A DNA stretch of 64,000 nucleotides, from NCBI GenBank assembly GCA_011037195.1, contig JAAEAF010004354.1, forward strand, positions 1-64,000, written 5' to 3'. Source of the stretch: Triatoma infestans (Eukaryota; Arthropoda; Insecta; Hemiptera; Reduviidae). Shown one piece after another: positions 22,627 through 32,560 of this stretch (positions are counted from its first letter, which is position 1; each line of letters begins with the position of its first letter). The notes beneath the pieces are model-generated. The model was not told where the DNA came from, ran no database searches, and saw nothing but the letters and a program-made list of their open reading frames with translations. A program made the translations under genes and the position numbers.

Positions 22627-22833
22627 GTGTATCTAACTGTTGGCTTATCGACCAGGATGTTTCCATAAAAAACACCAAATAATTTTAAAGTGTTTTTTTA
22701 TTTCAAACCCGACGTTTCGGCAAACATTGTTTGGCTTCTTCAGGGACTCTCTTAAAGTAAAAGAAGTTTGGAAATCTTGTTACAACATCCTCGATTATGT
22801 CTATGGACATGAGTGTACTCATGCTACAATTGG
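22627..22833 (-). mobile_element. Short hammerhead-type retroelement with 18-bp target duplication
   Basis: A 207-bp insertion flanked by a perfect 18-bp direct repeat (atatatttagaaaaacag at 22609-22626 and 22834-22851). It has no coding capacity. Its minus strand carries a hammerhead-like motif with different stems from the foldback family. It could be a solo PLE pseudo-LTR or an independent non-autonomous element. Confidence 0.8.
22707..22747 (-). ncRNA. Hammerhead-like motif, second family
   Basis: Minus strand: GTCC then CTGAAGA, extra A, a CAAAC/GTTTG stem II, CC, GAA, self-complementary ACGT as a loopless stem III, cleavage C, then GGGT pairing with GTCC through C-G and G-U pairs. Same architecture as the foldback family with different stem sequences. 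Confidence 0.5.
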
Positions 22834-23099
22834 ATATATTTAGAAAAACAGAATTTAATAAAGTTTATTTCTTCTAGATTTTTAAATTCGCTTTCTTTCT
22901 TGATATTAGTTTCAGGGAAAACTGAATTCCCCACTTCAGCTACAACCGTATTTATAACTTTAGATAAAACTTCTTTATAACGTTTTTGGTGTTCGTTACG
23001 ACCGTTGTATTCAATGTTGTAAATTGGATGTTGAGGTTCGGTCATACAAAAGAACTATTTTTAAATTTCTACCAACGTTTCGGCAAATTTATTGCCGAA

Positions 23100-23640
23100 T
23101 CTAAATATCCTATATCTCTACCCCTTACTAGATGGTCTATCAGAAAAAATAGCTAAAATCTTCAAGAAATATAACCTTTCCATTGCTCACAAAAACTCCA
23201 ATCTTGCAAAAGAAACTCTTTTTTAAAGTCAAAGACCCCACACCAACTACTTTATTATCAGATGTAATTTATAAAATAAATTGTTTACAATGTCCAGCTA
23301 CATACATAGGATAAACATCTCAATATTTAAAAAAATAGACTGTACCAACATAAATACGACTGCAAAACTAAAAAAAACCGACTGACATGACTACAGCACT
23401 AACGAAACACGGCATACAATACGAACATGAATTTGACATGGAAAACACTAAAATTCTCTCCATCAACATAATAATAAAAAAAATAATTATATTGGAAAGA
23501 TACATATTAAAAATGAAAAATTATCTATCAATTTTAGATTATACATCAAAAACATATCCCTCAGTTATAACAATCTCCCGGGATTTCCAAAACAACATAC
23601 AGATTAAGACACGGTTATCCCATCCGCTCTCCTAGCCCTT
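23100..23640 (+). pseudogene. PLE polyprotein C-terminus with GIY-YIG endonuclease remnant
   Basis: In Penelope-like elements the GIY-YIG endonuclease follows the reverse transcriptase and nicks target DNA. Here the plus strand reads PLLDGLSEKIAKIFKKYN, then after a frame change DVIYKINCLQCPATYIG with a stop right after, then TSQYLK. A second open part (23387-23635) has ALTKHGIQYEHEFDMENTKIL. The YKINC...YIG and H-x(n)-HEFD patterns match the endonuclease core. The reverse transcriptase is deleted. The left arm also encodes, on the minus strand, a short PLE-like segment (MTEPQHPIYNIEYNGRNEHQ). The copy is not functional. Confidence 0.75.
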
Positions 23641-23987
23641 TATGTCCGTAATACTTGGTGATGGTATGTCACAGGTTAAACTACAGTGTAAATAATTCTA
23701 ACTGAAAATTTTTGTAAATACATTTCTTAAGTTATTTCCATACTTAACTCTTATATATGCCACATACGTATTGTCAAAGTTTCAATAGTTGTGATTTAGT
23801 TTAATATTGATCTGTTCTACAACAACAGTTTAAAATAAATTTAAATGTGCTATATATATCATACTTTTTATTTAGTTTATTTATATAGTTTATTTAAAAA
23901 AAAAAAATTATTTGAAAATATTTATTTCAAGTTTATATTTTATGTTGTTTTTTATTTTTTTTTATTTATATTAAAACCTTTGTACAG

Positions 23988-24024
23988 ACCCTGAAGAAGG
24001 CAATGAATTTGCCAAAACATCGGT
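23988..24024 (+). ncRNA. Hammerhead-like motif in PLE right arm, decayed
   Basis: ACC, CTGAAGA (23991-23997), extra A, GGCAA/TTGCC stem II, AAAA in place of GAAA, ATC, GGT pairing with ACC. The inverted left arm keeps the intact GAAACGTT-GGT half but has lost CTGAAGA. Together the two arms show what the family motif looked like. Confidence 0.45.
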
Positions 24025-24111
24025 AGAAATTTAAAAAGAGTTCTTTTGTATGATCGAACCTCAACATCCAATTTACAACACTTCTTTATAACATTAGATA
24101 GAAGTTTATTT

Positions 24112-24961
24112 ATGGCCCAATAATTATAAAAACTATTTTTTAGCTCATGTTGGTAGATTTGAATTATTATCTGAAAACATCAGTGTTTAAAAAAAAATAG
24201 ATTTCTTCCTGAAAATCATCAAATTGATTAAAATCAAGTCTGATGAATCAATATGATGAATTAAAAATGCATACCAGATGTTAATATCGATCTTCATGAT
24301 CGTTCGCAATGACTTGACCACTTCAAATTTCTTTTTCATCATCACAAATATTATTTAAATATTGATCTTGAATTTTTCAACGAGTTTGAATTACTTGTTA
24401 AAATGCGCGATTTCATACAACAACGCTCGAACCCCGCTTTAGTTTGATCGTCTAAGCATATTCTCTTTGGATTCATTTTAGTTAAGATTATGATATAATC
24501 TACATATATGGGCATCACAAAATCTGAGCTACCATATAGAGAGATGGTCACGAATTAGTAGAACGCTATGATCGCCAACGTGCCGGCCTTGAGCTCCATT
24601 TTTATTAATATGATAGATTCATTAAACACCTTCTCACATCAACATATCAGGCGCCACATTGTATTACAAAGTATAAACTAATTGTATGCAAATTAGCTTG
24701 GTTTGCTGTCTAGAGTTTCATTAAGTCCTATTTTATTACTAATTCTAATCAGACAATTATACTGTTTAAATGTTTTAAATGAAGTTATTTGTTTTTAAAT
24801 TACCTTCTTTTTTTATTTGCTATAATATCTGTTTAGTTTTGAAGTGAATATTTAAATTTTATATTGTTTATTTACTTTTTCATACTTGATATTAATCATT
24901 ATATAACTTGCTGGTCGTTTCAGATTCCCTGCCCCTGCCAGTAAGGTCATTGTAATGAACA
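24112..24961. other. A+T-rich sequence, nothing recognised
   Basis: No features identified. Confidence 0.4.
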
Positions 24962-25522
24962 ACATTATTTTTCAAGGGAATGTCAATATTCTTCTTAATT
25001 TTGATTTTTTCAAATTAAATATATTTTTATATTTCTTGCAACCATCACACACTAAATCATAGCCGAAGTGATATAAGGCTAATTAATAGTGGATCTACTA
25101 ACAGAGCATTGTAGGCTAAAAAACTAGGCACATGCACCACTTGTTTACTTGCGGATAACGCGATTCTGCAAGACTGAGGAGAAATCCCCGGCACACATTC
25201 TTTGTGAGTGTGCCAGCCTGGCGAGGACAAGGTTTTTTTCAACTGCGGACAAGCAATCCCGAAGCCATGAGAGCTTCATGACGGAGCCGCTAACAGCTTT
25301 GTTAGGCCTGATTAAGAGGTTGAAGCTGAGGGGTGTGCTATAATTTTACGAGATACACAAAAGACCTCTTATTGTAGGTCGCAGTGGAATGAGGCTCGCC
25401 TTCCCCGTTCGAATCTAATCTCATGTGTTAAATTTCAATTTTTTTTTTTTTTTTTAGTGTTATTGGCGTACTTTGTTGGCCTACAATGTAATCATTTTAC
25501 TACCTGCCCTGGGTAAGTAATT
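24962..25522 (+). repeat. Left arm of a large inverted repeat
   Basis: Pairs with 26170-26690 in reverse orientation: both contain 'gaatgtcaatattcttctta', 'tagccgaagtgatataagg', the LINE tail, and 'ggcctacaatgtaatcattt' near the inner ends. The arms are ~0.5-0.56 kb with a ~650-bp spacer and scattered differences. Confidence 0.85.
25150..25430 (+). pseudogene. LINE C-terminal fragment in left inverted-repeat arm
   Basis: Encodes RITRFCKTEEKSPAHILCECA and LARTRFFSTADKQSRSHESF, the terminal zinc-binding region of an RNase H-bearing LINE. It continues to a tail near 25430 (CRSQWNEARLPRSNL in the next frame), followed by poly-T. Frameshifted near 25340. Confidence 0.7.
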
Positions 25523-26169
25523 GTTGTTAAAATAATGTTGTTCAGATTCAGCGCATCTTTTTTTTTTTTGCAGACTGATAAATATTCTATATTCTTTCAT
25601 ATCAAGTTGGCCAACTGATCTATTCAGAGAATAACTTCAGAGAAAAGTATCCTACCTTTTGTAATAGAAATTTTTGAAAAATTTTGGTCGGACATATAGT
25701 GATTTCTAATGTAGCATTAATTAATTTGATATTAATTTGATTTTAATGAAATTTCTGACAATGAAGTGAAAAAAAAACATGTCCACAAGTATTATTGTAC
25801 AAAATTAAGACTAGTAACTTTGTTATTACAAATATTCAATTTATTTTATTTATTTATTTCAGTTTAGGTTCTTCACCAATTCTTGAACTGCTTGTTAGTA
25901 GGTTTAAACAAAATAAATAGCAAATAGTTTTAACAAACAGTGGAATATAAAGTTATTTTTAAAAAGGGAAAAAAAATACAAAACAAATCTAGATCCTAAT
26001 AATAATACTAAAATAATATTAACTTTCCTCATTGCATTCTGGTTTGAAACACTCACACCTATTCCTCTTGATTACTTTTAAAACTAAACATATTAAGTGA
26101 TCACTTTTCTTTTAACTTCCAATTTTCCTCATTTGTTCTGATATAAATATAGAGGTGGTGGGAGACAAA
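25523..26169. other. Spacer of the large inverted repeat
   Basis: A+T-rich, no coding signature. It would form the loop if the arms were transcribed together. Confidence 0.5.
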
Positions 26170-26690
26170 TACTTGCCCAGGGCAGGTAGTAAAATGATTA
26201 CATTGTAGGCCAACAAAGTACGCCAATAACACTGACAAAAAAAATTTGAAATTTAACACATTAGATTAGATTCGAACGGGGGAGGCGAGCCTCATTCCAC
26301 TGCGACCTACAATAAGAGGCCTCTTGTGGATCTCGTAAAATTATAGCACACCTCTCAGCTTCACCTGAGCCTAACAAAGCTGATAGCGGCTCCGTCATGA
26401 AGCTCACGTGGCTTCGGGATTGCTTGTCCAAAGTTGAAAAAACCTTGTTCTCGCCAGGCCGGCACACTCACAAAGAATGTGTGCCGGGGTTTCCTTCTCA
26501 GTCTTGCAGAATTCAGCCTATTTTTTTTTTGCCTACAATGCCCTTTTAGTAGATCCACTATTAATTAGCCTTATATCACTTCGGCTATGATTTAGTGTGT
26601 GATGAATGCAAGAAATATAAAAATATATTTAATTTGAAAAAAATCAAAATTAAGAAGAATATTGACATTCCCTTGCAAAAGGACAAGCCA
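26170..26690 (-). repeat. Right arm of the large inverted repeat
   Basis: Reverse counterpart of 24962-25522. Its outer edge runs on into LTR-like sequence (to 27033) that the left arm lacks. Confidence 0.85.
26200..26555 (-). pseudogene. LINE C-terminal fragment in right inverted-repeat arm
   Basis: The minus strand encodes a CKTE...PAHILCECAGLARTRF-type segment and FSTLDKQSRSHVSFMTEPL, with a longer tail than the left arm. It probably belongs to the same LINE insertion as 27034-27240, split by the LTR-like sequence between them. Confidence 0.7.
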
Positions 26691-27033
26691 GGTTGAAGAA
26701 GTCCAGTTACTGGGAAAGTTCATGAACCTTGATAGCATTGTCCTACACCCTTCTTCTCACAGGGGAGGAATTGAACGAACAATTAGAAGACATTCCTTCA
26801 AGAATAGTTTTGTTGCAGTTTAAGTTAAATCAATCCAGTATACTTATAAGCAGATCATTGTGTTATTGTAAAGATTAAATTCTTTTAGAGAATAATATAG
26901 TTATTTTAAAAACAGTGGTGCTCTCTTGATTATTATAATACTTCTCTCTTAAACATATATACTTACAAGCTCTTTTACTAAACCGCTCACGCCACAAGCT
27001 ACCAGCACACAAACACACAACATTACCAATAAC
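26556..27033 (-). mobile_element. LTR-like repeat (family L1r) inserted in a LINE
   Basis: Read on the minus strand it begins TGTTATTGGTAATG directly after the LINE codons KFTKDLLEM. It carries the family landmarks 'gtagcttgtggcgtgagcgg' and 'ttgaaggaatgtcttctaat', and ends with the segment also found at 24962-25120 and 30450-30535. Confidence 0.55.
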
Positions 27034-27240
27034 ATTTCAAGTAGATCCTTGGTAAATTTAGGCAAATGTCTCTTAATAGTTTTGCCTGCCAAGGATCTTG
27101 GTGTGCTTTCCCACCAATGCAGACGCTGTACTTCTATCCAGCCCTTGATAGAAGTTTGAATTAGGCTCCTAGACAACGGGCAGAAGGGTTCGGGGCCTGT
27201 AAAGGTATCCTTCGAACCCTCCCTGGAACTTAACATATCC
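27034..27240 (-). pseudogene. LINE RNase H-region fragment
   Basis: Minus strand: TGPEPFCPLSRSLIQTSIKGW, then QRLHWWESTPRSLAGKTIKRH and KFTKDLLEM. This is the segment that precedes the zinc-binding tail in RNase H-bearing LINEs. It is continuous in sense with 26200-26555 once the LTR-like insertion is set aside. Confidence 0.65.
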
Positions 27241-27249
27241 TCGATTTAT

Positions 27250-27640
27250 ATTTTCAAAGTTAGTAATCCAAGTTTCAAAGAAATCAGTTGTCTTAGAGAA
27301 AATTCCAAAAAAAAAAAAATAATTCAAAAACCTATTCTCTAAAGTGTTCACTTCCTGTTGGTCGATTTGTTTTTTTTTCAATTTGGAATTCTATGAATGC
27401 TTCTTCTAATGCACATTAATACTATACAGATGGTCGAAGTTGATGTGATACTTTAAAAGAAAAGCTTATCACGATTATTCCCCAAAAAACCTACCAATAC
27501 AATTTTCCCGTGAAAATGTTTCAAATAAAAATGTTTGATATTTATGTATGAAGATAGTGCACCAAGTTTAAAGAAATTCATTGATGCCATGTCCGAGAAA
27601 AATCGCCAAAAAAAAAAGACAATTATTTCGTAATGTTCAG
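27250..27640 (-). mobile_element. Family T repeat, internal units
   Basis: Two diverged internal units in reverse orientation, each with 'aagtttaaagaaat' or 'gtttcaaagaaatc' and AGAAAA...CC landmarks, plus 'cacttcctgttggtcgattt'. Confidence 0.6.
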
Positions 27641-28906
27641 ATTTAAAAATTCGATCAAGAAATATAAAATACAAATTTGGATAATTTCTTTAAAGATCCT
27701 ATTAAACTTAAATATATAAGACTTTATTTGTTTTACAAACAATACTTGTGAAGGACTCCCACAAATCACTAATATCAAATCTGTTACAAAAAATAATTCT
27801 CTGTTCCTGTAGGTAACTAATTATAATTCATTTTTTTAGATCAAAATTACTAAACTGCTAAATTATATTGAAAAAAAAAAAACATGTAACCTAACCTTAA
27901 TACAATTGTTTTGAAAATCTCATACGCTAAGCCAGTACAGTATACTTTGGATTGAATTGTATTTAATAGCGACTTACTTAGAATTGTGTTTTATTTAAAT
28001 AAAAAAAATTGAAAAAATTATTCATCAATATTTCTAAAAAGTCAAATATTCTATAGAATTTGCTAAATAAATTATGATTTATTTATTTTTTTAATACTTC
28101 ATTATGTACTAAAGATAAAAAAAATTAAATAATAAGATTTTTGAATGTAGCGCGCTTTTTCGTGCCTAATAGTTAACTAAAATCCCGCTAGATAGCAGGA
28201 GTACCACTTTCAGTAGTGTATCTCCATACAGTCCACCTCCAACTTTGTTAGTATCAGTCTGGAACTTAGGCTACAAGTTACGACTGTTTTTATTCAATAT
28301 AACGTTCTCATATGATCTTTAATTATTAATATATAATATTTTATTTTATTAATTTTTATTATTAATCAATTTATTAAAAAAAAAAGTTATTTAAATATAA
28401 AATTCAAATAAAATCAAGATAAAATAAAAAAACAAACAAAATTACCCCATGAAATAATATTAATTATAACACAGGTAATTTATTAATTAAGCGATGAAAC
28501 TTTCAATTTTAAAGTTAGTCATTTCAAAGTACTTGAAAAAAATTACAAAACAGTAAACAAAAAAAAATAATATTACTTAATTTTGGAGTTATGTTATTTT
28601 TCTTTTATCTTAATTTATTGAAGGTTTCTTTAATCTAAGACATTAAAAGTGTTTTAATTCTTTGCAAAGGCTTAAAGGGAAATACTTTCTTGTAATTATT
28701 ATCTATTACATAATTCTATAGTTTTCACTAAGCATTGCACAAATTTATAAAAGGTATTTTTTGTTTCTTTGCTTAATAAATCTACTATTCCATGTTAATA
28801 ATGTGCAGAAATATTTCATAACTGGTTTCCTCAATCTCTTTGATTAGATGCATCATAAAGTCCGGGTGCTACTGCTAAAATAATTATAACTCTAACATAA
28901 ATTCTT
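27641..28906. other. Very A+T-rich sequence, nothing recognised
   Basis: Many A/T runs and no coding signature. Confidence 0.4.
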
Positions 28907-29124
28907 TTCAGAGACACTTTCCGTGATAGCCTGTTTCATTTTGTGGTCATCGACCTGTTTCGGGCGTTCGCCCATCTTCAGGATGCGTTTGTCAGACACT
29001 GTGATAACACAGACTTGCACAGAGCAAATTCAATTTATACACTCGTAACACATTACTTTCTTACGCTCATAAGTGTTTCATCATTAATTTTGTAGCTTCT
29101 AATAGTATATTTTGTTTACCTTTT

Positions 29125-29215
29125 TTTTAAGGCTCGTAAACATCTATGGTCATTGGTGGCCGAAAACTTCTCAGTCCGCTGCCGGCCTCTGGACTGTGTT
29201 CTCAATGATAGAGAG
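29125..29215 (-). mobile_element. SINE body fragment nested in copy F
   Basis: Reverse SINE body with 'gtaaacatctatggtcattg' and 'cgctgccggcctctggactg'. Confidence 0.75.
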
Positions 29216-29224
29216 TGTGTACAA

Positions 29225-29460
29225 GGATTTTAGAAAAGTTTCTCATAATTCCAATAAACATCAACTACAAAAGCGATAGTACCAAATAATTGATATAATT
29301 AAACAAAAAAAAAAGGAAATGGATTATTAGCTCAGTGGAATCGTGATTAGCTGGATTAGAATGGCGGAGGTCCCAGGTTAGACTCCAGCAGTGCTGCCTT
29401 TATATTCTGTCTTCTTAAGACCTCTACAGCTCACTGTCCGGTGAAGTGTAGTGTTGAGTT
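29225..29460 (+). mobile_element. tRNA-derived SINE, forward, nested in copy F
   Basis: A box TAGCTCAGTGG (29328-29338) and B box GGTTAGACTCC (29376-29386) form a tRNA-like RNA polymerase III promoter, followed by the SINE body start. The ~100 bp before the head ('cataattccaataaacatc', ending in an A run) also precede the head of the SINE at 32.2 kb. Confidence 0.8.
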
Positions 29461-29640
29461 TACACTCGAAGTCTGTGAACTAATTTGCTCTATGCAAGTC
29501 TGTGTTATCACACTGTCTGACAAACGCATCTTAAAGATGGGCGAACGCTCGAAAACCCGTCGATGACTACAAAATGAAGCGCGCTATCACGGAAATGTCT
29601 CTGATGCTTTCCAACTCTGCGGAACTAACCACCACAACAA

Positions 29641-30104
29641 TAAAATCATTTCTTAAAATGTCTAATTAGCGATTTAGAGATACAGATTTTTATATAAATC
29701 TTCTTCGTTTATGAATCTTAAACCTTTTCAGATTTGTATCAAAATCTAAACACCAAATTTTTCAAAAATTTGCAACAAACAGCCAAATCAAACATGTCCT
29801 TGTTTCTAATCAACGTATTCCTGAAATTCACGTTTCCGCATCCAGAATCACGCTATTAAATGAAGTGTCAAAATTGCACTTTCATCATGGAATGTCATCA
29901 ATATTTTCTTTGCAGAGGATTTTTAAAGAATTCGAACCGGCCCTTTTCACATTAAAGATGGATAACAATAACTTTGCTAAACCTAAAGACAAATAGTTAG
30001 TGGTCTGTAAGCTAGCTGCTATGAAAATTAAAACAAAGTAAAAAGAAAAACTCTGATTTGAAGAATTCTTATGAATTTCTGGGCGAATTCAGTTGCAAAT
30101 TACT
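29641..30104. other. Sequence with no recognised feature
   Basis: Nothing identified. Confidence 0.35.
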
Positions 30105-30535
30105 CTCTGGAAATATGTGGTAGCTTGTAGTGGCTTGAGCGGTTTAATAAAAGGGCTTGGTATATGTTTAAGAGAGAAGTATCAGAAATAAGAAAGTAGT
30201 CATTACTGCTAACAATAAATATATTCTATTAAAATAATAACTACAAGTTATTTGCATAGGAATTATTAACTTACTAATATGCACTGGTGTTAAGAGAGCG
30301 AAAAACAAAGGTTCCTGAAGTGTTCTGCTTCGTTGTCCTACAACAAACTATGCTTGAAGGAATGTCTTCTAATTGTTATTTTAAATCTTCCCCTGCTATC
30401 AAGTTCATGAACTCTAAAACACAATAGTGGTCTTCTACCTAAAATGTCCTTTTGCAAGGGAATGTCACATATTCTTCATAATTTTGATTTTTTCCAATTA
30501 AATACATTTTTATATTTCTTGCATCCATCACACTT
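30105..30535 (+). mobile_element. LTR-like repeat (family L1r), partial
   Basis: Shares 'gtagtggcttgagcggttta', 'cctgaagtgttctgcttcg' and 'ttgcaagggaatgtcac' with the copies at 19.8 and 26.6 kb. It ends in the CATCACAC segment seen in the large inverted repeat. Confidence 0.6.
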
Positions 30536-30892
30536 GTAAACTCCAAAAAAGGAATCAAATAAATTGTAGACGAAAGACAAGACAAATATTAAGCAAACAA
30601 TCTTGATAAACTTAAGAGGATGAAAACCTTATCCTTCAGGAATATTTTGAATTGTAAGAGAAAAGACACACGGATGACAATGACAATCCTAAATTGCCAA
30701 ATTCCTGCCACATCCTCAAAATATTTGGCCTTCAGTGCCTTAAACTGCATCCCTTGGGATAACTTTAAGCTGTTCATTTTTTTTTTTCTTTTTGGATTTA
30801 TCTTTTAGTTGATCACTGAAATAATCTCTTAGTATTAAAATAGTACTTACTTCTTTTATTATACAAGAAATAATGTAATAATTAAAAAAAAA
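30536..30892. other. Sequence with no recognised feature
   Basis: Two short overlapping open frames on opposite strands, neither recognised. Confidence 0.35.
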
Positions 30893-30962
30893 TTGGCCCT
30901 AGGAAGACAATATCTATTGGCAGCACTGCTTGGTCTCGAACCCAGGAATTATTTCTTTTATA
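30893..30962 (-). mobile_element. SINE head fragment
   Basis: Reverse B-box region (TCTCGAACCC) and 'ctaggaagacaa' shared with the full SINE at 32.2 kb. Truncated before the A box. Confidence 0.6.
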
Positions 30963-31721
30963 AAGGCAATTATTTTATCTCCAAGAAATAATATTTATTT
31001 ATGGAATTCTAGAATCATGTTTCTTTCGTATTAAATTTATTTATATACTGCTTGTTCCTATAAATTGATATTTCTTTGAAGCCCCATTATTATTGCCGCC
31101 ATTAACTCGAGTGATTTTTATATATATATATATATATAAAAGTATTTTCCTCTTAAATTAACAAGCAACGAACAGGATCTGATTGATGACTATTCTTATT
31201 TAAGATTTACTGCACGTTTTATATGCGGGAGGGCTCCCTACTTGACCGGAACTCCATGGGCTGGTCTGAGAATGGTAACGACAATTTCTTATATTACTTA
31301 CTTACTTACTTAAAAGACCGGATCGCTACGTGTTAAAAGATATAATGGCCGGTTTTCTTGTGACTGCTGAGAACTGAGCACAACCTAAATGCCAGGAATT
31401 ACACAATGAAAAGAAGTATATTTCTCTCTCTCTCTCTCTCACTCCCACCCCCTCTCACTCTTACCATAGTATCTTCTTCATATAATTTTCCCTACTGTTT
31501 TGTTTCTATTTATAATTATTTAATAGAATTCTCATCATGTCTACTAAGATGATATGAAAAAGTAGATTATTGGCAGGTTTTGATGCTTCACTTCTTATCA
31601 AGATCTGAAAATGATCTTCGTGCTTCGTTTAAACAATATTGTCCATCTTTTTTATGAGCTGCGACTGATTTAATTTTGTAGCTTCTTCCAGTATATTTTT
31701 TTTCCTTTTCTTTTTTTTTTT
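30963..31721. other. Sequence with microsatellites
   Basis: (TA)n near 31118-31138 and (TC)n near 31421-31441. Otherwise unrecognised. Confidence 0.45.
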
Positions 31722-31860
31722 TAAGGCCCGACAACATCTATGGTTAATGGCGCCCGGCGGAGACTTCTCAGTGCATTGCCGGCCTCCGGACAGTATTCTC
31801 TCGATACAGACAACATTGCCGTTCACTGGGCATTGAGCTGTAGAGGTCCTCGATAAATGT
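31722..31860 (-). mobile_element. SINE body, 5'-truncated
   Basis: Reverse copy of the SINE from its tail through 'cagtgcattgccggcctccg' to 'gagctgtagaggtcctcg'; the tRNA head is missing. Confidence 0.75.
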
Positions 31861-32231
31861 GCAAATCATTTTTTGCAGTAGATTGACAGATAATATAACT
31901 AACTTTAAACTGAAACTTTAATTTTTTTTAAATTCATATTTATACTTATCATTTAAGTTTTTTTATAATCCAGCATTGTCAAAGGTCAAATAACCCTCTC
32001 AGTTTCCAGTGATGGCGAGCCAGAGACTCGTGTGTTTCACATACCTGTTCGACAACTGCATGAGAAAGTATAAAAGCAAAAAAATAGGCTTAGACATTTC
32101 TTGATTGGTTATCCAAATTTTTCTTTAAGAACGATTTGTTCATTAAGATGAATTGCTCCTATGACTAGATTAGTTTAGTTTATACTTTTATTCCTTTCTA
32201 AAAATCGTATTATTATTATTAGTTTTTAATT
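31861..32231. other. A+T-rich sequence, nothing recognised
   Basis: No features identified. Confidence 0.4.
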
Positions 32232-32560
32232 TAAGGCGCGTCAACATCTATGGTTATTCGCGCCTGGAGCCTTCTCAGTGCACTGCCGGCATCCGGACAG
32301 TGTTCTCTCTTTACAGACAACATAGTCCATCACCTGACAGTGAGCTGTAGAGGTTCCTAGGAAGACAAAATTTAATGGTAGCACTGCTGGATTCGAACCC
32401 GCGACCTCCGCGATTCTAGTCCAGCATGATACCACTGAGCTAAACCCTTTTTTTTTTTGTATAATTATGTCAATTATTTGGTACTACCTTTTTATAGTTG
32501 ATGTTTATTGGAATTATGAGGAACTTTCCTAAATAATTTCATAACATTAGGGAGTTGTCT
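32232..32560 (-). mobile_element. tRNA-derived SINE, best-preserved copy
   Basis: On the minus strand, the head at 32375-32452 has an A box TAGCTCAGTGG (reverse at 32432-32442) and a perfect B box GGTTCGAATCC (reverse at 32389-32399). A ~150-bp body and an A/T-rich tail follow. The ~100 bp before the head (to about 32560) is shared with the SINE at 29.2 kb. RNA polymerase III transcription is expected from the boxes. The tRNA part does not form an obvious intact cloverleaf, so it is not called a tRNA gene. Confidence 0.88.

Larger units (their letters stand above)
22871..24101 (+). mobile_element. Penelope-like element (PLE) with inverted terminal arms
   Basis: About 1.23 kb between 10-bp direct repeats (aagtttattt at 22861-22870 and 24102-24111). 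The left arm (22975-23095) is an inverted copy of the right arm (23985-24090), sharing 'cctcaacatccaatttacaa' in reverse. Such inverted pseudo-LTR arms are typical of PLEs. The middle encodes the C-terminal end of a PLE protein. Confidence 0.8.
28908..29640. mobile_element. Foldback hammerhead-like element, copy F, with nested SINEs
   Basis: Left arm 28908-29045, right arm 29455-29640 ending ACCACAACAA. About 400 bp of SINE sequence separates the arms. The left-arm motif (minus strand) keeps CTGAAGA and stem II, but its stem III palindrome is mutated to ACAGGT. The right-arm core is decayed. Target duplication uncertain. Confidence 0.8.

Noticed and set aside
31118..31138. (TA)n as a possible promoter TATA region
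   Set aside because: Simple microsatellite without a downstream coding frame or initiator.
32375..32452. Possible genuine tRNA gene on the minus strand
   Set aside because: A and B boxes are excellent, but the cloverleaf arms do not pair cleanly and the segment continues into a SINE body found at several loci.
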